A stretch of DNA of 64,000 nucleotides, taken from Apostichopus japonicus. Its lineage: Eukaryota; Echinodermata; Holothuroidea; Aspidochirotida; Stichopodidae. This document shows positions 48,201 to 59,717 of the stretch, one piece after another. Under the pieces are notes generated by a model. The model was not told the DNA's origin. It did not search any database and was given only the letters and a program-made list of their open reading frames with translations. The stretch's first letter is position 1. Each line of letters begins with the position of its first letter. The stretch lies in NCBI RefSeq assembly GCF_037975245.1, contig NC_092565.1, positions 17,773,999 through 17,837,998 on the forward strand, read 5' to 3'. A program made the translations under genes and the position numbers.

Positions 48201-49433
48201 GATTAGGTTTATGTCCTCTTTAAGGCGAAGACAAATTCATCTACGAAGGAGTTTGTGTCAAAGCTTTGGAGATAACACAAGTAACCACTTAAGACATTCC
48301 AAGAAAAGCAGAGAGAATCGTAAAATTGACATGTTGGTCTATGTCTTTGCTTTCATATATCAATTATACCTTTGGCTCTAAGTTTTGATGTCGCCATCAT
48401 CTTTCAAGCAGTTCGAAAAAGCTGTCAATACTTCACTGATAATCAAATTGGAACAAGTTATTACGTTTTGTTCTGTTTTTACAGGCTTAAAGGATTGTCG
48501 CTGGAGATTTTTTTATCGGAAGGAGAAGGGCCTTGAGGTGTCAAGAGCTTTCCACCAAGAGACAAGATTATGAAACCAAAAGACGCTTAAGAGTGTTTAT
48601 GGCAAATTCTGAGGCAAAATTATATAGTCTTTGTCTGAGACGGTCTAGTGACTACGATGTGGCTGCGAATCATTCATTTTAAGATGTGACTTGCATAACT
48701 TGTTAAACAAACACAATGATCAAACCACCAGCTTCTTTTCTTTCTTTTTTGGAGATATAAAACTATATTTTGAAATTTATTCATTTTATTTGCATGCATG
48801 CATTACGCGGACTACACCAAAAACTCCCTTTGTTTTGTATGAAAATATAAATGTAACCCTGGGAATTTTTTCAGCTGTATGACGTGAGTTCACGGGAGTG
48901 AGGTACGACCACGTTACTTTATCCAAATCAAACAGTGATAACGATTGTGAAGGGGTTTATCTGGATACAAAACCAGTTTGATGTGTTGTCGATGAATGAC
49001 CAGGGACTTCAGCCCACTTTGTTTGACGTCACAAATTAGTAAACGATGCACTGATGCAAATAACTTTAAAAAATTCTGATTTTCATATTTCACCAACGGA
49101 TAAAGCTATCAAGATCTGATAGTCTGCGGGTAACTGTTATATTGTGGGAATGATTTAGAAGCAAAGTTATCAGAATTTGAACACGTTTTGATTTTGTGTT
49201 CACTTATTTTAAATCATTGAGTGATGTTTGGGTACATCCCGGATCAAATTATTTAACTATGTCGATCTATAAATATCAGGATAGTTTTCTGTTTTCTCAT
49301 TTAAATTATATAAGAATTGTCTGACTTCACATCAAAGTCTCGGTAAAAGTTACAGTACCAGTAAATGACTGATTCCCTCAAACGTATATCGTTATACTAT
49401 AGGATATTAAACCACTCCCAAATGTTTCAAAGT
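45251..49433 (+). other. R3HCC1L 3' flank and intergenic sequence
   Basis: No exon is supported. The first 1.8 kb is unique AT-rich sequence and may be the 3' untranslated region; AATAAA at 47057-47062 is a candidate end. CRE octamers lie at 46854 and 49024, and an 11-base G run at 48168. Confidence 0.45.
47057..47062 (+). terminator. Candidate polyadenylation signal of R3HCC1L
   Basis: AATAAA followed within 30 bases by T-rich sequence, about 1.8 kb after the stop codon. No earlier AATAAA was noticed after the stop. Tentative without transcript data. Confidence 0.3.
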
Positions 49434-50095
49434 ATATATACCAAGGGCGGCGGAATCGGGGGGGCACAGGGGGCACGTGCCCCCCCACTTTTCCTCAGGG
49501 TTAAAAATGTGCCCTTTTTCTACATAAAATTTGAGGTGTCTCAAGTTAGCAAGAGGCCAGGGAACCAGAATGAACACTCGGGAAGGGCCGTTTCCGGCCA
49601 TCTGAGGGGTTTGTAAAACCAAAATTTTTCTTGTACGCTCCGCGCCAACCGATGGTGGCGCTCCGCTCAGATAGTCGTTCATACAACTTTGCAAATCCTG
49701 GCTTCGCCCCTGACTTTTAATGAATTTATGTGGGTCAAACTCAAAACTATTTCGAATGGAAAAAATTTGTTAAGATATTAACAAGAAATAAACTCTAATT
49801 CGGAAGATTCCTACATTAGCAACTAGCATGATTTCACCTCATTTGTCTCAATAGAAAACTTGTTCCTTGTTTCCCAATTTGCACATTGGATATCGCAGTG
49901 CTAGTATGCATCTTTTCCTTGAGGGGGGGGGGGGCGTTGATGGAGTGATGTGTATACGCAAATAAGATAATACAATAAGAGTTATAAAGGGTACTAAATA
50001 TCAGGCTACATCAGTCCAATCGAATTTCTGCAAAGTGCCCTTTGATGTCGGTGCCACCCCAGATTAAAAGTACTTCCGCCGCCCTTGATATATAC
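49434..50095. mobile_element. hAT-like element, possibly composite
   Basis: The element runs 49442-50087 (646 bp). CAAGGGCGGCGGAA and TTCCGCCGCCCTTG are perfect 14-bp inverted ends, and the flanks ATATATAC are perfect 8-bp duplications. The interior carries the hairpin module GCGCCA-8 nt-TGGCGC at 49642-49661 and a second end-like string CTTCGCCCCTGA at about 49702, so it may include part of another element. A 12-base G run is at 49923. Confidence 0.88.
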
Positions 50096-52134
50096 GGTTG
50101 TCAGGCAAGATCGTTCCTTGACAGTTACACGTTTTTCTACCCCCTCCCCCTCCCCCACCTTCCCGAAATACATGTAGGGCTACTATTTCTTTAAATATTT
50201 ATGTATATCCAGTTCTTAAAGTTTCATTGCTGTTCGGTTTGTCTTTGTTATACGGTTTAGCAGAACGTAATCTTACCTTAAATGGGAGTGGGAAAGTTGT
50301 GTGTGCGTGTCTACGTGTGTGTGTGTGTGAGGAGGCTACAAAATAGTTGTTCTTATCCACGTTCCTGGAAATAGATAGAACATGAATCCACGTGTATAGT
50401 GTCATCGATAAACCACTCTATAGGGTCACCTGCAAACCATTTTCTCTTATGAGTATAGGCCTACTGAATTATGCAGAGGGGACGATTAGTCGTAACAGAA
50501 GAGAAGTGAGCTGCTACATTGCTTTGATTCTTCACATGTACTTATAACCTGAACTCGGTTGGCTGCTACAGCCGTTCTCTGGTTAATGTCCTGCAGTATG
50601 TGGACACACTTCCAACCGATATGCTAGGCTCCCCCCCCCCCCTCTCTCTCTTTCAGAAGTTACTATAATAGTTAATACAGCAGCCTACGCAAGCAGCATG
50701 AAGTATAGGTCTATATTTCTGTCCGTCGAAAGAATTTCACTGGTTGGGAGCATGTGGGTTGATTGAAATAATTTTACATATTTATATATACTAAACACTT
50801 TAAACTCTAGAGGAAAACGGAATAACAACAAATGGTTGTTTTCCAAAAACAGTGTTTGTATATAACGGTTATACGCAGGAGTTCTTTTGTTTTATAGGAT
50901 AATCTAAAGTTAGGCGATATAGTAGCGGCTCTATACGTCATACCGTGTGACTGCATAGACCTCTGTGATGGAACGAATTGTCGAAGAGAACAGACTATTA
51001 GTACTTGGGTTGTGATTGGACACGACAGACTCGGCATGACTTGAGGGCATTTGTATGATACTTGCACCTGCGTTCGTGGCCTCAGGTGGGGAATATACTT
51101 TATATTAATAAAGAGGCAGGGAAACAATCTGACGACAGCCTCGTGGGCATGAATGCAATACTTTTATATTCAGTCTGTAATTTAAAGTTTAATCTAATCG
51201 AGGAAAAATAAAAATTCCTGAGAGACATTCTCTTCTCTCTTCTTTCATTGTTTTAAGGTAAAATTTCTTAGAGCTCCATGTTTTTAGTAGGTCACTGTTA
51301 AGAGCTCGTTTTATGAATATTTTTTTGCACAATTTCATTCGGTCGTTTCACTGTTAGTTTTAGTACTCATGGTTATCTCATTGCACAATCCTTAGACTCG
51401 TTTGCCATAAAAAAAAAATTATACTGTCCTTTCCCAGTTTTTCTTCAATTTGATCTTTATTACCAAATCGACTGCTGCGTCAAACTCCAGTCACTATATA
51501 TTTGTTTCCTTTTTTGAGTGAGGCCTTTTAGCAGGATTAGGCCTAGGTTACATAGTGTGAATCAATTAGGTGTAAGGTTATGCGTTAGAGTCAGTTGTGG
51601 TCCAAATATCCTAGGACGTCAAGTAAAGTGTCCTTATTTTCAGATATTAACAACTATGTTACTGCCCCCTCAAACACCGCCCACACTGATAAATTCACCT
51701 CTTAAATTGAGCACGACCTAATTTCAGGAGGCAGTCGGAAATGTCGGAAATTACGAAAAATGATAAACGTTTAGCAATATGTTGCACTGCAGGGGCGGAG
51801 AAGTAGTTTAATCTTGGGAGTAGGGAAGGTCGTGTTTCGAGAGGCAATGGGAGATTTAACTTAGATCCGAGGGACAAACAGCAAAGTCCTACCTCAAAAC
51901 AGTTATTCCTTTGCATTACTAATCACAAATTCCAATGCTTGGATGCTTTTCAATGGACGTATTTAATAACATTTTTTGAAATAATTCATGTATGTATAAA
52001 TCAAGACCAACGAAGGTAATTTACAAATATCTTTGATTTGAGTGAGACGCGTTATTGATAAAAAGATTCGTGAACATCAATTTCCTGCAAAATGATAAAT
52101 TGATGAAATCTGTATATTTAATCACACTTTCATT

Positions 52135-52682
52135 CAGGTCGTAGCCAGAGTAACCGTTTTTTGGGGGGCCGGGGTGGGGGTTGGGGCATCAACCCAGGTG
52201 TATCGCCATAATGGGGAGAGGTGTAGGGGAGGGGTCTCCCTCTCCCGTTTGATAAATAGTTGCTTATCTCAGGGGCTTAGATGCCAAATGATGCAATCTT
52301 TTCCATGTCTTTTCCACTGCACCTGTATTCCATTTTTCTGTTTTTTGTTTATAATAAAAACTAGTCATTTTGTAAGTTCAAATAGAATAAAACAAATATG
52401 GAACGTTGATTATGTCTGTCCATACGCCGTCATTACCTGGTTTATTAAAAAATGTCAAAATTTTAAGTGCCATAAAGGTAAATTTATTTCTTAAAATAAA
52501 ACAATCTGGCTATTGTACGCCTAGGCCAAAAAACTGTTTGATGGGATAGGAGTTTTATCCTTGTATACAAACTAACTTACCCCTGTTTCTAAATTGAGCT
52601 AGAAATTTTGTAAAACAAAACAAATGAAATTGTTTTAGGGGGGGGAGGGGCACTTGTCCCTCCCCCATTGGCTACGTGCCTG
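52135..52682. mobile_element. Possible hAT-like element
   Basis: CAGGTCGTAGCCA at the left and TGGCTACGTGCCTG at the right are similar inverted ends, with G-rich sequence next to each as in its relatives. The flanking 8-mers do not match, so the two ends could belong to different insertions. Confidence 0.45.
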
Positions 52683-53759
52683 TTGCCCTGTGAAACGTAA
52701 AACTACTTAACAAGCTTGAATGTCCTCTCAAAAAACTTTTTTTCACAACAGGAACAGTCTGTCATGTGAAACAAGTTCATCATTTAAAACTGATGTGTGT
52801 TACATTTATGACCAGTTGCGATATATTGAGGTCTTACAAACAGAAAATACTAAACACACAAGTATATCCATAACGATTGACTGGACTAACCAGACTACTC
52901 TAATGGTTTCGCCAAGGTTTCGCCGAGGTGTTGTGACAAGGAAGGTTGGGGTGGGGAGTTGTTGGTACAGTTTTAAACAATTCTTGTCACAAAAAAAGTT
53001 AATATAACATCATCAAAAACAAATCTTAGGAGGAAACTAAATTAATCGAGTATGCACGTAGCGTTACTGCAATATTAAAAAAAATGCTGTACGGTCAAGT
53101 TTTGTCATCCATTTTGTTATACTGGTAATTTTCCAAACCGCTTTTTCAATGCCCGAAAAAACGACTTACAAGCCCCTCATTTTCCGCCCAAATGATTTAT
53201 AACAGTTTTGCCTCCCAGATCAGAAGATTAATCAGGTCTAGTTTGAACTCCAATGTTTTGGCGTCATAATATTACTTTTCACTTGATAACCATTAGCTAG
53301 AGCCGACCCGCCATTTTGTTTTTCTTGATATTGCTGTACTGGTAACGGTCCTACTGCAGCTATATAAACCAATTTAATAACTACAAACGCTATGGTTGGT
53401 TTACCACCGTGGCCTCTACGTACCATTATGAACTTCATGACGCCTTGTTGTCTAGTGAGCTCTTATACATTTACCTTGTTGTGGTACCCTGCAAGGAGTT
53501 TTGGTCACTGGGAAACTCGTGTAAGTTCCATGCTTTTGAAAAGGGTAGAACTGTTTAGCCTTTAAATTACGAAGAACATGTGCTCGAGGAGTATTCGAGA
53601 ACTTTGAGTAAATTTGACGTATCTATATTAAAAGTATGACACTTTTAGATTTTCTGTAAGAGTATATATGTTTTCATATTTAGAACAAAACACACCATTA
53701 TGTAGCTGCTGGACATTACATTCCCATCTTTCGTTATCTTTGTACTCGCATTGCTAGAC

Positions 53760-54260
53760 AGGGACGTGACGAAAGAGATGATTAAAAGAGGGACAAAGAA
53801 TAATACAAGAGAGAAAATAGGAAGCAATATCGCTAATTGACAGTACGATGGAAAGGTAGAAACAAAGCAAGGTTGGGGGGAAATACGGATGTGAAGAAAT
53901 ATAATGTAATATAAGGAGTAGAGGAGATGGAAAAAAAAAGAAAAATAGTTACAACAGAGAATAAAAATTTGGTGAGAAAAGAGGAGAGGAATGGAGAGGA
54001 GCAAAGGAATGCGAAGGAAGCAAAGAACATTATAGAACAAAAAATGGAACATAATGGAACAGAACAGAACACAAGCTAAATGAGCAGAAATTCGTAAAGA
54101 ACAGAAAAGAGATGAACAGAAAATCAAAGAACCGGAGAAGATAGGAAAAGAAAGATAAGGAAATGATAAGATAAGGATTAAAAAACGAGAAGAATAAGAA
54201 GAGGAAAGGATGGAACTGATAAGAAAGAAAGAAAAGAAAACCAAGATAAAAATCAGCAAC
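53760..54260. repeat. Purine-rich tract
   Basis: About 500 bp in which A and G dominate the plus strand (GAAAAGAAAGATAAGG-type text). The 235-codon open frame on the other strand is a by-product of this bias. Confidence 0.7.
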
Positions 54261-55407
54261 AAATATTCATACAAGAAGAATAGCAATAACTTAATAATGG
54301 CAATTAGCAAAGGAATATACAGAACAGCATATCTAACAAATAAGGTCAACATAACAAGCCGATTTAATTTTCAATATTGACGCTAAGATGAAGTCTAGTA
54401 CTTTCCCTTGTACTGACTACAGCTCTTTCGTAAGGGTTAACAGAAACGCATTAAGACAGGACGTAACGTTATGTGCCACATTCCATGACTGAGGATCAGT
54501 TTTTTTAAATCAATTTGGCGTGTTTAAATGGTTTAACGAATCCAAATAAATCTTTGACCAAAGGGGAAAATCGGTTCGCCTTGAGCAACTAAACTAATAG
54601 AAGCATAAAACTAAATATGAACAAATATTTATTCGAAAAGTTGGGGCAAATACTCCAACTTTTCACAAAATATTGGTACTAGTATAGCCTATACAGATCA
54701 AACTTTACATTATGTTACGTAGGGTAACGTTTTCATCGAATTTACCCCCTGGCGCGGTTCCGCGGAAGGGAGGGTGTCTGCGCGCGTGCGTGTGTGTGTG
54801 CCCGTGTGTGTATGTGTATGAAGCGCTATGATTTTTTTTGGGGATCACAAAAAGGATCATTGAAAAGGTTGCATATTAGCTACTAATGGGAAAATATGCA
54901 TTGTTAGTTTCATCATATCATATCCAAGGCAAAATAATCCAAGTTTGTTTGCGTCATCATGAATTTTAAAATGTTACAAAGCGTTAACTATATATCGTTG
55001 GATTTGGAAGCTCAAAGGATGTAAACATCTGAATGCATTAGACTCAAACACAATAAATATGAAAACGACCAAAGGCAAATAGTTCTCACTTTCTTCATAT
55101 GAGGAAGAATGTTGTTGTCGTATCCATGTCATGGAGGTTTGCTTGTTGCTATGGTAATCCGAACGATGAGAGTGTAATAATGGAGACATAAATATTTGGG
55201 ACTGAGTGTTATTCTCTCCAGAATATTTTTCCTACGTTTTTCAATGATAAAATATTTCAACCGTGAACTGTTTACATGATAAAAAAAATGAAATGAATCG
55301 TCTTGCTTGCCTTGCGAGTGATTCCCGACAGCACGTGTAACATCCATGTGTATAAGTAAAGGAAAATACATGTACAATAACGTTGTCTCTTGTCAGCCGA
55401 TTCACCG

Positions 55408-55681
55408 TACAGAGATAACAGTAATTATAACTACTGTAAATCTTAAAGCTTTGTACCACAGTTAAAACTGGATTGTGCTAACAAATCTGATAAATCGGTA
55501 GCATGTGCCATTAGGATTACAGTAAGAACTGAAGATATGTGTAATGCCAACAAATTCATTAAACTGGATTTTTTTTTGGAATTACACATATCATCAGCAT
55601 ATGCTACTGATTTTTAGCACGATCCAGTTTGTACGTTGGTACAAAACTTTAAGATTTACAGTAGTAACTGTGTTCTCTGTA
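55408..55681. mobile_element. Foldback MITE with TA target, Tc1/mariner-like
   Basis: The element runs 55410-55679 (270 bp), flanked by TA on both sides. The arms pair over most of their length: CAGAGATAACAGTA, CTACTGTAAATCTTAAAG and AACTGGATTGTGCTAA on the left match the reverse complement of the right arm with few changes. This long inverted structure would fold into a hairpin if transcribed. Confidence 0.8.
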
Positions 55682-56623
55682 TATATCGGGTGGTCATGTA
55701 ATAAATGACGTACGCCATCTGCATATGGAAGCATTAAAGGGGTATGCCGGTAGTAGACGTTGCGACATTGACACAGAGAAGATAAGATAGACCACACTAT
55801 ATAAGGCTAATTGAAAACCTCGTCTCGAAATCTTGTTCCTAACTCAAGATATGGTTGATAAAATGGCACCTATACCTAAATCACTGTAATAATGGCAAAT
55901 GTTCTTTAAAAGCTTTGCTTTTCTATTGTACTGTTCTTGTTAGTTTATCATTGAAACCTGTTACATGTCAAGACTCAATGTATTTAAAATGTCATCAACA
56001 TGCCCAGTTTTCGTAGAAATATTATTCTCCTCTTCGATATTAAGTCAGTTAATTTATTATAAATAAACACAAGAATATTTTCAGCTAAATTGCCGTGATG
56101 AGTCATTTACTCTGCTGTTGTTAGATGCAGTCAAATATGAATTATGAAAATTATTCATCATCAAGATACGTTCAATCAACATCGTATATAATCAATTATT
56201 AATAAAGATCAATATATATATCGTATCAAGTCTTTTATGCCTAAAATTAGATTCGATCTAGAAACGCTATATTATATCTGCTATAAAAGTGGTATATATA
56301 TATGTTTACCATCTGTTATAATCCGTAACCGATAATCTACCATCGACAACATGTTTTCTCACGACAAGTCTTTCATATAATGCCATAAATATTATACAAA
56401 TGAAATGAATATTACTGAAAGTCACATGTTGGTCAATATACAACCACTGGCTTTCTAGGTTAATACCGAAGCTATATTACTAAAATAGCATAGATGAACG
56501 GCGATATTTTGACCTATTATCACAATGAAGAAATCTGGATGCCAGTAGTCTGTGTAAGTAAATAACGATAATGAGATAATAATTGTGAATATTCTCGCTG
56601 TTTCGGTGCGAATATCATGAACA

Positions 56624-56770
56624 GGCGCGTATCCAGGATTTTCTAACCCGGGGGGCGCGAATTACTATCTAAGCGGAGCGCCACCATCGGTTGGCGCGGA
56701 GAGTACAAGAAAATTTCTGGTTTTGATACCCCCCAGATCACCGGAAATGGCACTTCTCGGGCTTGAAAAT
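56624..56770. mobile_element. Partial hAT-like element with hairpin module
   Basis: Starts CAGGCGCGTATCCAGG and contains the reverse-orientation module GCGCCA-8 nt-TGGCGC at 56678-56697 followed by CCGGAAATGGCAC. A matching right end is not found close by; a similar one (CTGGATACGCACCTG) is at 58419-58433, but the flanks do not match. Confidence 0.6.
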
Positions 56771-57287
56771 GAGCAACCAGATGTAGACTTTTGCCTGAGA
56801 TTCAAGTATTTCCCAAAAGTTTTTTCCATCCATAACCTTTTTGAAGATTGTCACCAGTCACACATCATGTTCGACCTGATTGCATGTCCTATGGATGATT
56901 GCTTTGTAGGTTATTCTACGTCACGGCCCACAATATCTGAAAGCCCGACTTTTCAAGGTTTTAAGCCCATTACTTGTTGAGAATTTGAAAATTCACTTTT
57001 TTCGTGAATAAAATCACTTGAAAACATACCCATAATGTTGCAGAAAATTCAATCTATAGACAACCAATATAGAAAAACCTCCTTGAACCCCTAACAGACA
57101 GGTCAAAATTGAACGAGTAGAGGAAAGTATGATGAAGAATGTTGGTGAGGAAATTTTGGAAAATTCCGACACAGTTAATTTATTGGTGTAGAAATATTGC
57201 AACCTCTTATAATGGCTTTTACAAAACTTGGTTGAAGGAACAGAAAAATAGGAGATATTTCCGATATCAGGTATATCGAAACCGAAC

Positions 57288-57733
57288 ACTTCACTCATAG
57301 GCGTAGGTCCCGTAGGAGGCGGGGGCTGCAGCCCCCCCCCCAATTGTTTTCCCATTTTTTCGGGCACCTACTGAAAGAAAAATAAATAGCAATGAATAGC
57401 TTAAAATGATCTCCTTGGTAATTGAAATAAAGTTGTAAGCTTGGCCGACATTACTACTGTAAAAGAGAGTTTTGACATAAATGGATCTGTATGGTTTTTC
57501 TCCATCTACATAAGACATTTGGTTTTTTACATTAGCATCCGGCGGAATACTGTGCAACTTTGACGGACCGTGCGGTACACGATGCCATACAATGTAATGA
57601 GCGATCTTGCCTATTTGATATTGGCATCGACATGTTGAATGCGCGCTCCGCGCGCGAAAAATTTTGGCTTTTTTTTCGGGCAAGTCATTACAGCCCCCAA
57701 ATCCAATCTGGCTCCTACGCCTTTGACTACACA
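57288..57733. mobile_element. Aged hAT-like element
   Basis: The element runs 57296-57725, from CATAGGCGTAGG to CCTACGCCTTTG. The flanks ACTTCACT and ACTACACA match at 6 of 8. GCAGCCCCCCCCC near the left and CAGCCCCC near the right are typical of its relatives. Confidence 0.6.
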
Positions 57734-57826
57734 CATTGACAGTTTTTGAGGCTGTTCATCGTGGAACATGCATTTCAATGCTCATTGATATGATGTTATA
57801 TCTGCTCTTTGCTTTACAAATTCGAA

Positions 57827-58075
57827 CAGGCGTGTAGCGAGTAATTGCCAAGGGAGGGCGAAGCCTGTAGGCAAACTATCTAAGCGAAGCGCCACCATGA
57901 GTTGGCGCGAAGCGTACAAGAAAAATTTTGGCCGAAAATGCCTCCCAGATCGCTGGAAATGACACTTCCCAGGCCTTGTAAGTTGCATCTAAGCATTGTC
58001 TATTTTGAAATTACTAGCGATGTCATAAAGAAAATTTGCTCGGGGGGGGGGGGGCGGTCGCCCCCTTCCCGAAAT
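57827..58075. mobile_element. Truncated relative of the 24624 MITE
   Basis: CAGGCGTGTAGCGAG at the left, then the same interior as 24624-24894 with an intact hairpin module at 57889-57908. The right end is missing after the 13-base G run at 58042-58054. Confidence 0.7.
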
Positions 58076-58270
58076 ACGTTATGTTTCCCGACGACTCGGT
58101 CGAGTTCAAGAACATTAGTGAGAGAGGAAAAACGGAAACGTCAAAAATGGAGTTGTCGGGGTAAGGGGTAGGGTGAGGCGCACACCCCCTCCGTAATCCT
58201 TGATCTGTCACTGGCTACCCTGTGTATATAATAGGGATCTTTCTCTTCCCGAGGTCTTGGCTATCTTCTA

Positions 58271-58385
58271 CTCCCTCCTTTTTCTTTCTTTTTTCTTTTT
58301 CTTTTCCCTTCCTTCCTCTCCTCCTTTTCTTTTTCCCCCTCCTTTTCCCTTTTTTCTTCTCTTTTTTTTCTCTCCTCTTTTCCTT
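58271..58385. repeat. 115-base uninterrupted pyrimidine tract
   Basis: Only C and T on the plus strand for 115 bases, followed by a CCCGGGGGGCGCGCG block and a hAT-like right end. Such tracts can form intramolecular triplexes. Confidence 0.9.
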
Positions 58386-59624
58386 ACCCGGGGGGCGCGC
58401 GCCCCCAACGCCCCCCCCCTGGATACGCACCTGATGAAATGGAGGTCAAGTGAATGCCCTTTGAAAGCGAGTTTTACAGAACAAGGTCAGGTATTGTACA
58501 AATGACCGTATCACTGTTTAAAGTACTTAGTTTGGTGTGTGGTGTCACTGCCTCTGTTAAAATTAGTTTTAAACACTTCCGCGACTTAATACAAGTAAAA
58601 TAAAAATTATATACGTCATCTTAGATATACTGTAACACGTTGATGTCGATTTAACGTCGATAAAGAAACCATTCAAAGTGGTGGATGCTTTACAACGCAG
58701 TTTCACGTACCTCATCATGCCAATACAATAAATAAGTTCGTGTGTATGAGTAAGTTCGTGAATTTAATGACAAATCTTGGTGGTGTCTAAGAGGTTCTAG
58801 AAGTCTGTCTACCGTCCGCCGCCATAAAGTAAATGATTACCTGGTTGAGGCGAAGTTGTGTGCAAGTCCTACCAAATTATTGAAGACAATTTCATTTCAA
58901 AATTCAATTTCGATGTATGCTATATATTTCCTGTATATTTCAATTAAATAAAAAAGGCCCACAATATGTTCATGTTTTAACTGTAGGACTAGTGAAAATG
59001 TATATTTATATTTCGAGGGAGTTAAAATCAGCCTTGCATGTTCATAGCGATATTTCTAAACGTTTTCCTGTTACTTGAATGAAGACAATGGGAAGTTTAG
59101 GCCCTAATGTGGTAAATATCTAGACTTAGAAACACAAACTTTGCTATAGAGTCTTGTAAAGGTATTGACTTCAATATCAACATCATTTATGGATACATCA
59201 TACACTTCACTGGTCGATTTAATTGCATCAAATGATGTTTACAGTTCCTGCAAATGTATAATCAGAAGGCGATCTCTTTACAATGTCATGTTATTAGTGA
59301 AGATACATGAACTGACTGAATGACATACATCATGAGTTTCTAAATCCTTGTCCTCTTTATCTGGTCATATATATACGTTAACCCCGATCCGATTTACCCT
59401 GTATCTTTATTGTCTCACTTCATCCGACCTTCAAAATACCAGTCTGAGTTTAAAGCTTCAGATTACTTTCTGTTTTAATAATTGACATGCGTTTCTGTGT
59501 CAAATAATCGATCTTGTCAGACGATATGATTAAAACTTCACACAGAATTTATGGATTGTAAAATCTGTTTGCTTTTTACTTTTGCTTTGTCATATAATAT
59601 AATACGATATATTATTAATACATA

Positions 59625-59625
<1 letters not shown>

Positions 59626-59704
<79 letters not shown>

Positions 59705-59717
59705 TATATATATATAT
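59626..59717. repeat. (TA)n microsatellite
   Basis: About 90 bp of nearly pure TA. The translated Tyr-Ile repeat over it is meaningless. Confidence 0.95.

Larger units (their letters stand above)
50096..55407. other. Intergenic, no gene seen
   Basis: No exon with recognisable homology on either strand. Notable contents are GT-rich microsatellites (about 50303-50331 and 54775-54820), a possible hAT-like element at 52135-52682, and a purine-rich stretch at about 53760-54260. TAGGCCTA occurs at 50456 and 51538. Confidence 0.5.

Noticed and set aside
47556-48573. Short plus-strand open frames (61-76 codons)
   Set aside because: No splice context, no recognisable motifs, and composition like the surrounding intergenic DNA.
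53645-54352. 235-codon minus-strand open frame with many hydrophobic residues
   Set aside because: It is the complement of a purine-rich tract; the F, L, I and S richness follows from base composition and no domain is recognisable.
56624-58433. One large hAT-like element joining CAGGCGCGTATCC and GGATACGCACCTG
   Set aside because: The ends are inverted and similar, but the flanking 8-mers (ATCATGAA and ATGAAATG) do not match and other elements lie between; more likely separate remnants.
58200-58505. Phe/Leu-rich and Lys/Glu-rich open frames
   Set aside because: They are translations of the pyrimidine tract on either strand.
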